Assembly (NCBI GenBank): GCA_029945375.1
Contig: JAQOTE010000037.1
Location: 62,001 to 126,000 of the forward strand
Direction: 5' to 3'
From: Agaricus subrufescens
Taxonomy: Eukaryota; Basidiomycota; Agaricomycetes; Agaricales; Agaricaceae
Length of the DNA stretch: 64,000 bases
Position numbers and translations under genes: made by a program. Numbering within the stretch: position 1 is the first letter of the stretch; each line of letters opens with the position of its first letter. Of the stretch, positions 24,901 to 34,104 are shown in pieces. Below the pieces are notes generated by a model. That model had not been told where the DNA came from. It saw only the letters and a list, made by a program, of their open reading frames with translations, and made no database searches.

Positions 24901-25365
24901 TCGCGTGACGGAGATCCCGAAACATCGAAAATGCTAGACGATATTGCAGAACGTGGAACCGAAATCATGCTTCGTATGCAAGAAAACGACCCGACTATGC
25001 AAAAGGCGCCTCTGAATTGGGGAGGACACGACAAGGCGAAGGTGGAGGACGCCCTACGGGGTCTTGAAACCGCGAGAATGTCAGTAAAAGCGTCAGTTGC
25101 GTTTATCAAGGAGCTTTATAACCAACTGCGAAGTGGTTCTGAGACATACGATGAAGTACTTATACGGTGGCTAGGAGCCGTGAATGCCCCACTCTTGGTG
25201 GTGACTGCAGATAGGGGATTCTATCAGGTAATGGAAAAGCCATGGGCCGATATGGGTGCGGGTAAAGTCTTGGTGTATAAGAAGAATATTCGGGTTGTAC
25301 GAGTGGATGTTGCGCATTTTGAGTTAGTTGGATGCGAGACCGTTTCGAAGCAGTTGGGTCTGTAG
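6933..25365 (+). CDS. type I polyketide synthase (KS-AT-DH-MT-KR-ACP-ACP-ACP-TE), about 2688 aa, 19 exons, interrupted by a Gypsy element in intron 8
   Basis: Exons 1-8 lie in 6933-8290 and exons 9-19 in 17769-25365. I followed all 18 junctions and phase is kept throughout (2689 codons with stop). [10 protein letters not shown] with Cys168, ELHMTGT with His303 and GNVGH with His340; the last motif is split by the giant intron. AT: GHSAGE near residue 605. [13 protein letters not shown] with His915, and HPAALDACL for the Asp half. Methyltransferase: LEIGAGTGML SAM loop, split by the intron 21136-21192. [10 protein letters not shown] nucleotide loop and [16 protein letters not shown]. No enoylreductase motif is seen. 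Two good carrier sites (NYGLDSIRA) flank a shortened one. The C-terminal thioesterase has FSGSSALA. A methylated, partly reduced polyketide released by the TE is a reasonable inference. No frameshift or nonsense codon was found. Confidence 0.88.
8331..8528 (-). repeat. 3' LTR of Gypsy element 1
   Basis: 198 bp starting TGTAACGAG and ending GGCGCTACA. It matches 17555-17752 base for base by eye and is preceded by the target duplication CCTAA. Confidence 0.95.
8670..17393 (-). CDS. Gypsy element 1 Gag-Pol polyprotein, 2907 aa, single frame
   Basis: One uninterrupted frame encodes the whole element. A Ser/Arg-rich gag region holds the CCHC knuckle [15 protein letters not shown] near residues 737-751. 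A long acidic region of unknown role follows. The aspartic protease has [11 protein letters not shown] near 1300, RT has YLDDIFIF near 1619 and RNase H has VTDGC near 1773. The integrase has a zinc-binding HLGP and CESCITCR segment near 2150-2190, then GIDFVG, ISDRD and ATERAN with 35 residues between the last Asp and the Glu. A chromodomain-like stretch ([15 protein letters not shown]) lies near 2520. A further extension of about 350 residues has no recognised domain. Gag and Pol are not separated by a frameshift or stop, as in some fungal chromoviruses. The first ATG, at 17393, was used. Confidence 0.93.
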   Translation of the reverse strand: MSRYNLRSRTTQNQTQKIQKSESISQKPVNEKFPAQPPGLPVPDHLLPPVEKETVLRPTVSCEENIPQLEVKIADPPEDPISSTDDEGLSPYSSTSPDVSDARVEYKDNNDVSSLSNDFVKIVNSLSTLSLSPNEKTSISNNDNYYTALYSINPIEEENSIQLEDNQWTRDISTAAANLTEEQRGIIYNRRANVEFANTAKAGPSIGKGKGIDPRNWGNSDIPEEELNPEAQQRVFEEAKRIMEKRGKRPKATSTPRQSSTISDTITPSIRATPARDKPTKQNGQSQGIGKFIRNNYTRNRGQSHVENASLGNSSGINRPIDLVNPKSYLGMAFDELRQRSTAPERENESHDYRKKSKRKGNKRHQSRHKKAHPRKHSSHRYHESPITIPDPNDSEPEDSQPEPSDSSSNSSEDESSSPSDSSSNDMPDYTSSDSMNSHRSKIHRNSKTKKNSYSLFKPIPPEKYDGSPSIQKFFRFIKQTDEYLSDGRAPKEREVTIASKFLTEKAYDFYLLNVSLQPQRWKWHEFAEALFNHCFPADFRTRQRSKLNNLKQRSMTVKEYTSQLYELFIVVGLDAENQNDERTMADKFWHGLRSEIQEQLWLSNLNPDLNSLEEIKLTAERIEMAQSVVLTRNFEHPNHNQSRRNTSERKSRHNHKKHHTHKANSSNENQENRGHYRREKTKFGRRTNTTANMNNGYRRRKRSSSPTYRRKTNFTKENRKSNWVPKEEWERRRREGKCQKCGDGGHMTRQCPDSQVVSSSSQGPPGIRSNNVEVANLEETERLRTLADTTECANELVLASLRIFHPNKRCPSETSSYDGQLDVSDTLSNDDTGGGPGMTPDENWRGLYNDEDGIIGDDLPELLSVSNSSLEEDIEYSSPKYHRAQPAPRQNSTSHDLHDCEYKRALLNLLADVAVGKTYRRDNRYDPRENFEFVKVMDGDTIAVPPESSVFSFLRDESETMDSWERVNSWVSNQFRNNKPKEETGDDLGQRMFRFIDNGLHYNGSYNTGKRIAHFLCSNNGLIGDVATNKLERVLMEFFPKKWYNNEVRKRRGRYYITSSAWRCEITMNMEHVLSWKPSVIARYIWRKLFFAAGRKPVPKCITTMIDKIAIDSDYEDDYLANAEFVLNSKKGLLWGGFTHRVESEFEYCYHERYGAIKRGEMAEIRDIRTSICRSIPYGLLQNPQFNIVGWWTKEYWRLEYGPQLGKQWPEVPLEQWEHLEKGPYDNRRDSNFESRDSESEQECSESDYIEIEAFGAQVKAGTYPTLQRNSANVKDVTRPVPKPLVIVVNVNGHPARALVDSGSLSDFISGALVQQLDLSKEELAKPLQVQMAVQGSRSKVNYSTTTTLTYQGIKEERRFDVMNLSNYDLILGTPFLYQHRISLCLEPPAIVIGSDRSLPLKGPRIRILESRATEIYEDNLQKVREKLIEYAKPLCKNAIDTPLPPLREINHEIPLIDTTKRYNWRPSRCPDALLEQWLDKKKRYVESGRWKPMPVSNAVPMLLLPKPRKPGEPMKLRTVVDLRERNANTKKLSSPLPEIDSILRKVSSAKYRSSIDLTDAYEQIRVRPDHVQRTAMSTPNGTMISLVMQQGDCNASATFQMIMTSIFAPYIGVFLEVYLDDIFIFSETLGDHIRHVQLVIDLLRKNSFFVSEKKLHFLQKEMKILGRMIVNDGIQMDPDKVDALSKWKAPTNRDLLRGFLGCAGYLADDMDRVRIPMGILSELTGDTVPFRWEYTHQRAFEDIKNKALTCKNNHRKPLKYGANAPPVNVVTDGCVTGIAGVISQGPDWKTATVAAFYSAKLNPAQQNYPVHEIEMLAGLETMMRHKDILQGCRFRWYTDHKGLINLFRQKDLSPRQARWMEKLSQFDFDIEYVPGAENILSDALSRLYSNEKAGTVRARGEYTYHDVMDEDGPTLPEVTRPVLVSTEGKASLLASANGKVHQRVRDRAEGARDDDAIVETSAVEVRRSARLNGRRGYARFLLPEGKEGGDQSTRKQRTKKNSPGKPATKKQTNENEKLVIKIPARQTKPTRIQEPLTIADTLPNDTSREEDPKTQEVTKNKTSPELTPPEMKSPIKQTMFLANNEESIDIAKAIKGKYLGDETFKSIIERPKEHKNFIWKEEILYIKLGETTPMCIPDTMVNGRKLREMLISEAHTLLAHLGPRKTLSYLRDHVWWKNMAKETATFCESCITCRRSKPSNNKPYGLLNPLKTPSRPWESIGIDFVGPLPESQNRNGKFDTITAVIDRLTGMVHLIPSRQNFSAKEIAELLFSEIYRLHGLPRSIISDRDSLFNSIFWKRLHELIGTKLHMSSAYHPESDGATERANRTITQMLRQCISQDQKDWVTKLPAVEFAINSARSEVTGYAPFFLNYGLLPRAFLWDTGREKEYPGVLKFAANLKLAIIDAHDSIIAHRVKEIKYANKKRLPSPFDVGDLVYISSKNLSVPKGLARKFFPKYVGPFPITQNFNNDSFRIGISKNLKQRGIHDVFHSSLLRIHVPNDDRLFPNRAEETIWENSGQEWSVSHVKSHSGKRRDALFEIVWKSGDVTWLPYHKVDHLTALTQYFEAQGINNIDELVGEGKNARIDDEQILLGCVEVYDTFKSPNEDPSISTQVTPFSAHYFSFTDTHSLSTLLSMPEVNWRPPRTLVNTLKSNFPFIYAWEPALWTIKDTTDPDFASKPPVYRHFSPALMRSYNIFDSQIRKGNLTVPQPVGYSEFARIFNHHQSTPFGYAYWDNHETRWIVPPDRQQITFNDLDLIDYALAVPPAKNNTLMEMGLADVNGHTKDDVVVKMTRAIVSSAIRKENELVEKVGYGPNRIIGKGAFRRARTRPYERKPRRYFEDDNASTIPSTPGSPSLFNSSIDDALNSPHDSTHSAMNETIDPAHLTNTEVVSAGDPSGPMLIHM
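17555..17752 (-). repeat. 5' LTR of Gypsy element 1
   Basis: 198 bp, same sequence as 8331-8528 and followed by the second CCTAA. Because the polyprotein is on the minus strand, this copy should drive the genomic transcript. Confidence 0.95.
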
Positions 25366-25710
25366 GATAAAGAAAAAAGGATTCGTATTATCGCATGTAA
25401 ATCAACTGCATTCGATTGACTCCACTCAGACTCGATATTTCTGCGAGCGGGAAAGTCGTACCGTCTATGCTCTATAGAACTCAGAACATGACTATTTCCT
25501 GAGCTCTCGAATGAATGCAGAAACGACCACTATATCTAGTAAGTGAAAGTGAACTCCAGGCCAGCGATACGAGAGACATGCCAATAGGCTGACAATGATA
25601 CAGAATGCTGTACAAACACTGGGCGGGCTGCCAAGAAACATTACGTGTATATGAGGCACACGGCGATACTAAATAGATACAAAAGTCCAAGATAAAGAGT
25701 CCGACATGTT
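25366..25710. other. convergent intergenic region, 3' flanks of PKS and FAR-17a-like gene
   Basis: About 345 bp between two stop codons on opposite strands. It should contain both polyadenylation regions; I see no gene or repeat in it. Confidence 0.5.
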
Positions 25711-26765
25711 TCACGCCTTGAATTTACTGATGGCGTCCTCTTCAGCCTTCACGTGCCCATCGGAAAGCTCCACAGCCTCATTTCTTTCACCCCTTCCCCT
25801 GACCAGATGTTCTCTCAATACAATAACATACCGAATGACAATGAAAACAATAGCTTGCCCGACCGCGATACCAACGATATATCCTGTAAGAAGGGCGCCT
25901 TGCTTTTGAGGGTTGAGGAAGTCATAAACTGAAAAAGAACCCGAAAAGCAGGATTAGATGTTGAAAAAAGTGTGACGATTGTGACTGGAGGGATCGTACC
26001 GTAGAATCCTTGACTTGCGTAAGTGATGTATGCGACACCCAAGTAGAGTCCCAGAAGAACGATAGTAATCGGAAGGTGGACCCAACGTAAAGCTGGAACG
26101 TTGGTACAAAGAATTTCGAACAAAGCAAAAGGAGTGTTTAAGATATGTTGAGAAATATTCACCCAGGCTATTCGAAAAAGGATTATGAGCTATAAGGAGA
26201 GACTATCAATAGAGCTATGACATACCACCAAAGGGCGTTGTAAACGTATCCGGAGAGGACAACAGTGCCCAGTAGACTATAGTCACAATGATCGCTACAG
26301 CAATAAACTTAGTTGTATAGGACTCGTCAAGAACAGAAGGGCTCACGGTAGGTTGCGATTGTGGCAAAAAGCAATTCATGGAGAAATTGGAGCCCCCTAT
26401 GCCACGACTGTAGAGGATACTGCCACGGGCGACCATCCTTAGACGCTGTCGCAAAAACAATAGTTTGGGTTCCGGAAGCCCAAAACCAGGCTATGAGGCC
26501 GACGTAGGAAAGGTGGGTAAAGTAAGAGAAGTACCTATACGAAAAGTTAATCGACAGAACACAAGGTCAAAGCAACAGCATACCCGTCTACATCGTCGGA
26601 CACGGCGCCAGACCAGACAAGGATTACGATATTGCTGACCAGCGAGTATGCGCCCAGTATAAGACGTAGACCAGCGAGTATATGGGACGAAAAGAGATGC
26701 GAAGTCACATATTTACAGCCCTGGTCAAAACTGGCTGTTGGTGATGGCAACGACGATCCCGCCAT
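25711..26765 (-). CDS. FAR-17a/AIG1-like multi-pass membrane protein, 274 aa
   Basis: Five exons give 275 codons with stop: 26584-26765, 26347-26534, 26226-26294, 26000-26167 and 25711-25928. Introns are 49-71 bp. The protein has about six hydrophobic segments, including LILGAYSLVSNIVILVW and FIVIRYVIVL. YFSYFTHLSYVGLIAWFW and SWHRGLQFLHELLF resemble the mushroom branch of the FAR-17a/AIG1 family, some members of which hydrolyse hydroxy fatty acid esters. Activity of this protein is unproven. The tail is short, charged and probably cytosolic. ATG at 26765 was chosen because it starts the conserved part; an upstream in-frame start would add 24 residues. Confidence 0.75.
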
Positions 26766-27137
26766 GTATGGAAAAAAAGGAAGAGAAAAGAACAAGGTCG
26801 GGTTGATGGAAACAGTTGATTTACACACGCTTGTCACCCGATGGCCGATGAGGCCGAGGCCTTGCCCAGCCTACGCACAGCACTCTCAGCACTTGTTACC
26901 GACTCTGGGACTCAGGAGACGATGAACTCTGTCTCTTGTAATTATTTATAAGTCTTACCCGCACAACAAATAAAAGCAAATTGATAAGGGGCTGATTGGA
27001 TATCCCGATGACTTAAAATAGCTAGCGTTTCCGTCAACCATGATCACCGGAAACGTCCTTGGCCATGGATTCATATGTTATTTTTCTTCCCACCCAATAC
27101 CATCCGGTTCGGAGTACCAAGAGTTTCGCGACAGTAC
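26766..27137. other. intergenic region
   Basis: About 370 bp upstream of the FAR-17a-like gene and downstream of the next leftward gene. No gene, repeat or RNA was recognised. Confidence 0.4.
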
Positions 27138-28250
27138 TCAGACATGACTTTGTACGCATATCTCAGAAACCTGCCCGAAGCGCAATGTACTTATTTCTTC
27201 GCTCTGTATTTGAAAATAATCCGACCCCTGAGATACCCGATAGATAATCAAAAGCGAGGCCATAGGCTAGAAACCCCAGTGCATGCCTTAGTTCTAGGTT
27301 ACCAAAGTCGAGGATAAAACACGCTCACCTGCATCGGAATCCAAATCTGCGTCGCAATATTTCCCAAAATACCCCGGATATAGCCTACCAACGCAAACAT
27401 GTCAATAACCAAAGCCAAGCTAGCTGATTCAACTAGCACTGTCATCACGTTGAGATAAGGTATTGTACTGTTTTTGCCTAGGGCTTCAATGGTGACCCGT
27501 CGATAACGTAGGATGAGAATAGTAATGCAGAGAGTGACTAGGACGTTGAGAAAACCACTTATGCCGCATTGGATTGGAGAAAGGATGTCAGAAAATCCTC
27601 CATCTGTGTTAAAAATGGCTAGCCGTGTGGTAACTGTGATACCCGTGCCTTTGGAAGGTGAGTCCACCTCTGACATCTTGTGGAATTTTCAAGGGTGACT
27701 TACAGAGCATCACGATGTAGACAATCAAAGGCAATACCCAAACCAGCGTGAACCAACCCCTTTGTCCCCGCAGACCACCACTAGCAGTATAACACCTCCA
27801 GACCTAGTCCCCACAACTCATGTCAGAAGATAACATGCCAGAATTCGAAGACCAAAAATTCACATAAAGTCCGTCAGTCGTGAGATTGATCATCAATAAC
27901 AGAATATCAAAACGTCCCAATAACGGATTTGGTGGACGCAAATTCCGAAAAAAGCAGGCGTCATCCAATATGCTGTTGATCACCATGACCATATCGATGA
28001 CTTCCGCCACGGTTGTGAGAAGTAGTGTGAATATCACATATATGATCAACATGGTATGCTTGTTGATTCGTGAATGACCTCCTAGGCTCTCCGCCCAATG
28101 TCGACGTCGACGTAGTCCAAGGTAACAAGCATGCCCTACGACCAGTAGAGCACCATATCCTATACCAGATAAGATACAGCCTACCATCCAGCACAATCTA
28201 ACCATGCGTGTACTGTCGGGCAGAGGACTATAACAGTGGTCTAAACTCAT
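27138..28250 (-). CDS. fungal multi-TM membrane protein, tandem paralogue A, 311 aa
   Basis: Four exons (27864-28250, 27704-27803, 27329-27648, 27138-27266) give exactly 312 codons with stop. Hydrophobic segments include the IGYGALLVVGHACYLGL helix, the IIYVIFTLLLTTVAEVIDM helix and GISGFLNVLVTLCITILIL. The VWRCY motif after exon 1 is the same as in the 7TM protein at 2217. A paralogue of identical length and exon plan lies at 29523-30634, so this is a tandem duplication. Function is unknown; a sensor or receptor-like role in the membrane is a guess. ATG at 28250 is used because similarity with the paralogue begins there, although the frame is open for 27 more codons upstream. Confidence 0.75.
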
Positions 28251-29522
28251 GCCGGATAAGAGTAGTAGAGGTGGGAGGGAAGGACAGGATAGACACCGTA
28301 TTACCTCTATAAAACGGTTTCTGGTCGCCACACATCTTATAGTAACCTACTACTTTTAGCGGCCAGTGGACAGACAATGGCCCCAATCTTACTGCTGTTC
28401 CGAAATATCTTTGTTCTTTGTTCTTTCGTATAGAAGTCGTACAACTGACCTTTAAATACCGTCTTTTCTTCACAACGAACAAAACAGCAAGATGGCTATT
28501 GCAACCGGGTTTAAGAGATCAGAGCGGATCCCAACAGCCGGTGACATATGTAGTATACCGTTGCCTGATTCTCAACAGCGATGTCAAATTCCCCGAAACC
28601 CGGAACGCTTCGATGTCGAAAACCTGAAATTAGCTCTACCAGGTCGTGTGACTTCAGTTTACAGTCAATTGCCCCAAACTCTACCTAACCCTCCTGCTCA
28701 TGCTCCCGCCTGTAGTAAAAAATCATATTAACATCCCAGCTCAAGACGAAGAAAAAATTTGAACAACGTATCTCCCGTGCACAAAATTGCTTCCTCGAAC
28801 GGAAAAGCAAAGAACGCATGGGACTGAAACCGTCTCTCTGCTCTCTGATGCTTGCATCACTATCGTTTCCACTATTGCGAATTCGGTTGGTTTTACTCAC
28901 ACTCTATCTATAATCCATCCCTTCCATTCTTAGCCTTTTCTTTCCCTTCACCCTTTTTTAACACAATAAGATTATTCAACAAAAAAAAGAAGCATTCGTA
29001 ATCAAGAGTCCATATCGCCAGCGGAAGAAATCAGAAATTATCACCAAATAAAGTTTTTATCAATAGAACTATCAAATAGCTGAGAAAAACACTTTCACAC
29101 TGACCGGCAACACGAATTCAATATTTCTTTAGACTCGGCAGGCGGCTGACTCTGTTCCACAGAAAAGGAACACCAGGATCTCCATAAAACAAAAACGATG
29201 ATACGTTAGCTAAGGCATCACATCACACATCCCTCTCTTCTTGAAGTCGATCATCACCAAGCCTATACTAATAGTACTCCCCTCGATCACACACGGCCCG
29301 ATAATTCCAACCCCTCCAAAGCCATTTCAGATAAGTCGCTCGACGAGGGACAAATCATGACGAGAAACCAACTCACAAGCGGTGGCAAGCCAGCGCTTTA
29401 GGTGTTTCTGATAGAGTAATAAATACAAAAACTCCAACATACTTAGAAAACATCTGCACAAAGTGGCTGCTTAACCATTAGAGCAATTTCTGAAACCCTG
29501 TTACGAATTTCGCAGCAGTGGG
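28251..29522. other. spacer between tandem 7TM paralogues
   Basis: 1.27 kb without a supported gene. Around 28510-28560 there is sequence resembling 30965-31015 upstream of the second paralogue, so the duplication carried part of the promoter flank. The interval 28960-29120 is AT-rich. Confidence 0.45.
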
Positions 29523-30634
29523 TCAAGCACGATTTTGGGCGCACAGCTCGGAAACCTGTCCGAATCGCAGCGTACTTATTTCTTCGCTCTGTCTCTGAAA
29601 GTAATCTGACCCCTGAGATACCCGATAAATGATCAAAAGCGAAGTCATTGGCTGGAAATATAAAACATCAGTAACGCCCCTCACTCGAAACTAAACACAC
29701 ACACAAAAAAAAACCCTCACCTGCATCGGAATCCAAATTTGCGTCGCAATATCTCCCGAAATGCCCTGCACGTAACCCACCAGCGCAAATACATCGATAA
29801 CCAAAGCTAGACTGGCCGATTCGATTAAAACTGTCATCACATTGAGGTAAGGTATTGTGCTGTTTTTGCCTAGTGCCTCGATTGTGATGCGTCGATAATG
29901 GAGGATGAGAATCGTGATGCATAGAGTGACTAGTACGTTCAGAAAAGCAGTTATGCCATATTGGATTGGAGAGAGGATGTCGGAAATTCCTCCACCTGTG
30001 TTGAATATGGCTAGTCGTGTTGTGGCCGTGATACCCGTGCCTTTGGGAGTATATTTAGCCCTGACATCTCCTGATTAGTTTGGTAACTTACAGAGCATTG
30101 CGAAGTAGACAATTAATGGCAAGACCCAAAGCAGACTGAACCAACGCCGAGTCTGTCCCCGCAGACCACTACTCACAGTGTAACACCTCCAGACCTATTC
30201 CTTTACGTCAGAAGCCAAACATCACATTATTTCAAAGCCAAATAGCTCACATAAAGCCCATCAGTCGTAAGATTGATCAGCAACAACAGAATATCAAAAC
30301 GTCCGAGTAACGGGTTCGGTGGACGCAAATTCCGAAAATAGCAGGCGTCATCGAATACGCTGTTGATCACCACGAAGATGTCGATAACTTCCGCCACAGT
30401 CGTCAGAATAAGCATGAACACCACATATGTCGTCAACATCGTGTTTTTGTTGATCCGTGAATGCCCTCCTGCACTGTCCGAGTTCCTTCGTCGACGTAGT
30501 CCGACATAACAGGCATGCCCTACAACCAATAGAGCACCATATCCTATACCAGATAAGACACAACCTGCCATCAAACACACCCTCATCATACGTGTACTGT
30601 CTGGTTGAGGGCTGTAACAGTGGTCTGAGCTCAT
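29523..30634 (-). CDS. fungal multi-TM membrane protein, tandem paralogue B, 311 aa
   Basis: Exons 30251-30634, 30092-30194, 29721-30040 and 29523-29651 give 312 codons with stop, the same length as paralogue A. The third exon is 320 bp and the last 129 bp in both copies; the first two differ by one codon each. The N-terminus MSSDHCYSP aligns with MSLDHCYSP, and the VWRCY, RLAIFNT, ILSPIQ and IYRVSQGSDYF segments are shared. Both copies lack stops or frameshifts, so both are probably functional. The third intron is 69 bp with a T-rich stretch. No function is known for the family. Confidence 0.75.
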
Positions 30635-31611
30635 ACCGGATGAGAGTTAATATGGGGTGGGGTAAAGGATAAAATCTATACTGCATCACCTCTATAAAAG
30701 ATTTTTTTTTTTGGCTAGCTTTGGTAGACATCTGATAGCTATTAGTAGCGGGCAGTAGATTGACACCTGTCTTGATCTGATGACTATTTGTGAATGTTCT
30801 TGTTCCTGTCCTTGTTCTTTGCGAGGAGATCGGAGTACCCTCAGCCTGCTGTCGGATCTCTAGCTATCACTGAGCCCCTCACTACCAACAGATTGCGAGG
30901 AGATCGGAGAAGTCTCAGCCCGCTGTGACCTCTAAATACCATTGAGCCCTTCACAACCAACAGAGATAGAAAGGCAGAAATCACAGTGGGTCCCAGCGGC
31001 CGGTAACACAAGCGGTGTTACGAAGGCCAATGATAGATTTCCCGCAACCTGTGATGCCGCGATGGCGAAATCTAGTCCCTGATAGGGATGAATCAAGGGG
31101 AAAAAAAACTCTCCCAAACCGGTTTTCTTGTACAAATAGCCAAGCTGCCTACTCCGAGTCGGATGGAGAAGTATGGATACAAGGCAAAGTGTGAGGATAC
31201 ACATCTCTAACAGTCGAAAAGGGCTGAAACGCTCAATCATCATGATCATCGATTGATCATTTATCGCCCCCGCGATAGTGCCAGCATGATGAATCGGTAT
31301 TACTCGTTCTGGTCAAGTCACTGTTAGTATAGCAGTTCAATAGGCCACTTATTAGTAGGGTGATACATCATCAGATCTACACATCTTACAATATCGATGT
31401 GGCGCGAAAGAATGACAGGCCAGAAACGAGCGTGCTTAGCCGAAGTAGGAGGAAAAGTAAGTGATAATTCGATGATTTATCCCACTACAAGAGCGGGATG
31501 GGGCGTAACTAAGCCACTGTCTCTACAAATGAAAGTGACCAAGTCTCTATATATCTATGTCTATATCTAGCCCAAATATAAAATAAGTAGTGAGTAATAT
31601 CAATCTAAAAA
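30635..31611. other. intergenic region upstream of paralogue B
   Basis: It holds the 74-bp tandem repeat listed separately. It also holds a 105-codon minus frame (30932-31249) with two hydrophobic stretches that I could not join to any gene; this may be a relic of another membrane protein. The rest has no recognisable content. Confidence 0.4.
30820..30965. repeat. imperfect tandem repeat, two units of about 74 bp
   Basis: Units start TGCGAGGAGATCGGAG at 30820 and 30894 and both end near ACCAACAGA. They differ by scattered substitutions and small indels. Confidence 0.75.
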
Positions 31612-33495
31612 TCACCCTCCCCTCCTCCTCCCCTTACCCCCATCCAAATCCCTCTTCCTCAACCTCACACTCTTCGGCGTAACCTCAACCATCTCATCCT
31701 CACTCATATACCCCAACATCTCCTCCAAGCCCATAACCCTCGGCGACCCAAGCACGACCTTATCATCCGCCATGACAGTCCTAAAATTCGTCAACTGCTT
31801 TTTCAAACACGGATTCACATGCAACGTCTGCGGTTTATTCGTCTCGCCTATAATCATCCCGGGGTATACTGCATAATGAAATTCAGAACAAGTCAAGATT
31901 TAGAGAAAAAAAGAGATTTACCTTGAGTGTTGGGTTCGATAAACATAACACCTCGAGCTTGCAAAGGCGCCATGGCATACCCCGAACTGGTACCATTCAC
32001 CATCGAAACCAAACTTCCCCGCTCGCCCCTCCCCGTATTCGCAATCTGTCCGCCCTTGAACGGTTCATATCCTTTGAAAATATGATTCAACGTGCCCTGT
32101 CCGTGTACATCCGTTTTGAATTCCCCAGCGAGGTAAGAGAGAAGACCTCTCGATGGGATGTTGACGACAATTTTGACAAAATCGTCAGTGGCGTCGGTGC
32201 TATTACCACCACCGCCGGAAGCGGGTTCATAGGACACCAAAGTCCCTTTTCTCAACGTCAGTTTTTCAACAACCGTGCCCGCATACACTTCCTTGACAAC
32301 AATACTACACTCTTCCACCGGTTCCAACCATTTGCCAGCATTGTCAGGATCAGGTATCAACACCGCCTTTGGTGCACCTACGCACAACTCAAAACCCTCT
32401 CTGCGAAGTGTCTCGAGCAAAACACCGAGATGTAACACGCCCCTTCCACGTACTTCGATGGATTCAGCTGTTGGTCCCGGAAGGACTTTTAATGAAATGT
32501 TGGTTTGGGATTCTTTGAGGATACGCTGACGAATCATTTGGGATGTGAGTTTTGTGCCTTCCTTTCCTGCAAAGGGCGAGTCGTTTGGGTGGATTAGAAT
32601 GGAAATGGTGGGTGGATCTATTGGTGTGGTCTATTATGGGTGCGTTAGGAAACGCATGACTGCAATGTAAGAGGGAACGTACGGGCAAAGGTTGAAGACC
32701 GCCCTCGGCCCAGCCATCCGGAGAAATCAGGGTAGCGTTGACACCAACACCAACCTCCTCATCCAAGCCTCGAATGCCCGCAATGGAAACGATCTCTCCA
32801 GCACCAGCAACATCCCTCTCCTCCCTCTCCAGCCCCTTCCTAATCAAAATCTTCTTAACCTTGCCCTCGCCAATTTTCTTGCCCTCTGAGTCGATGGCCC
32901 AGAGGTTATCGTTGACGGAGAGGGTGCCGCTGTGGATGCGGCCGAGGTGCAAGAGGCCGAGGTATGGATCGTGTTCGAGTTGGACGGAGAGCATGGAAAA
33001 GGGGGTGGCGGTGGGGAGGTGGGTGGGTGCGGGGACGTGGGAGAGGATGAGGTCGAAGAGGGGGCCCATGGAGGCGGAGGCGGGCGAGGTGGTCGGGGAT
33101 GCCCAGCCCTGCTTGGCCGAGGCGTAGAGAAGGGGATAGTCTGCCTGCTCGTCAGTGGCGCCGAGAGTGGCAAAGAGGTCGAAGAGGTCGCTTTCGACCT
33201 GGGCCACGCGTGAGGTTTGGCGGTCGACTTTGTTTACGACGACTAGCGGACTGTACGTTATCAGCCAGGAAATGGTAAGGCTAGTGGCGAAACACACCGT
33301 AAGCCTCTGTTGAGCGCCTTGCTCAGGACGAATCGCGTCTGCGTCATGGGGCCCTCTGTGGCGTCGACGACCAGGGCGACACCGTCCACCATGCTCATGA
33401 TCCGTTCGACCTCTCCGCCAAAGTCTGCGTGTCCGGGGGTGTCGACGATGTTGATGAGGTTGCCCTGAAAGTTGATGCTGGTGCACTTGGACAGG

Positions 33496-33536
<41 letters not shown>

Positions 33537-33798
33537 GACGCGAGTGCCGTGGGTATCCTCTGTGGAGGACGCGAGGTCGGAGGAGACGGGCTTGAGGGTG
33601 CCGGACTGGCGGAGGAGCTGGTCGACGAGCGTCGTCTTGCCATGGTCGACTGCAAAAAAGATGAGCAACAGCGGGGAGAGCGGGCGGGCCGGGCCTACCG
33701 TGGGCGATGATGGCGACGTTGCGGATGCGGTCCGGCGAGAACGACGGCGCCGTGGCAAACCCGCGACGAAATCCACAGCCGACGACTGCGCGGAGCAT
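31612..33798 (-). CDS. TypA/BipA-family translational GTPase, probably mitochondrial, 661 aa
   Basis: Five exons (33699-33798, 33298-33649, 32683-33250, 31922-32630, 31612-31868) total 662 codons with stop. All GTPase motifs are present: VDHGKTT (P-loop, opening exon 2), RGITI switch 1, [11 protein letters not shown] (G3), NKVDR (G4) and ASAKQG (G5). Domain II and III follow, then the BipA-type C-terminal part with [21 protein letters not shown] and YPGMIIGE. Bacterial BipA/TypA acts on ribosomes and is about 600 aa long. The extra N-terminal [15 protein letters not shown] stretch is basic and amphipathic, which suggests a mitochondrial presequence. It ends in a basic tail rich in Arg, Lys and Gly. 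It is head-to-head with the NACHT gene at 34105. Confidence 0.9.
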
Positions 33799-34104
33799 TG
33801 GCCAACAGCGACTACGCGATTTTTTGCAGTGAGGTGCATCACGTGGATACTATTTATAGTGTGGTTTGAAATGGGACAGGATGATTTATATATCATACGA
33901 TATATGGACACGAGGGCATTCTGGGGAGCTATCAGTAAGTCTTCTAGTCACAGCCATGAAGTAACCAACTCATACAAACAGCGTCTATATGTCAGGGGAC
34001 TGCTTCTTAGGCGAATGCCGAGCACCCTACACGTTCTTCACGCAGGTAGCACCTCGAGGCATATTCATTCTTTCCTCCCACCATCATCCCTACTATTCCC
34101 CCCC
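33799..34104. promoter_or_regulatory. bidirectional promoter region between GTPase and NACHT gene 1
   Basis: Only 306 bp separate the two start codons, so one region must serve both genes. The same head-to-head junction recurs before NACHT genes 2 and 3, where the GTPase side is broken. No TATA box was clearly identified. Confidence 0.6.

Noticed and set aside
30932..31249. 105-codon minus frame with two hydrophobic stretches
   Set aside because: Possible membrane-protein relic, but no exon partners and no confident family, so not called as a gene.
32932..33213. Gly/Glu-rich plus frame opposite the GTPase gene
   Set aside because: Shadow of the GC-rich GTPase coding exon on the other strand.
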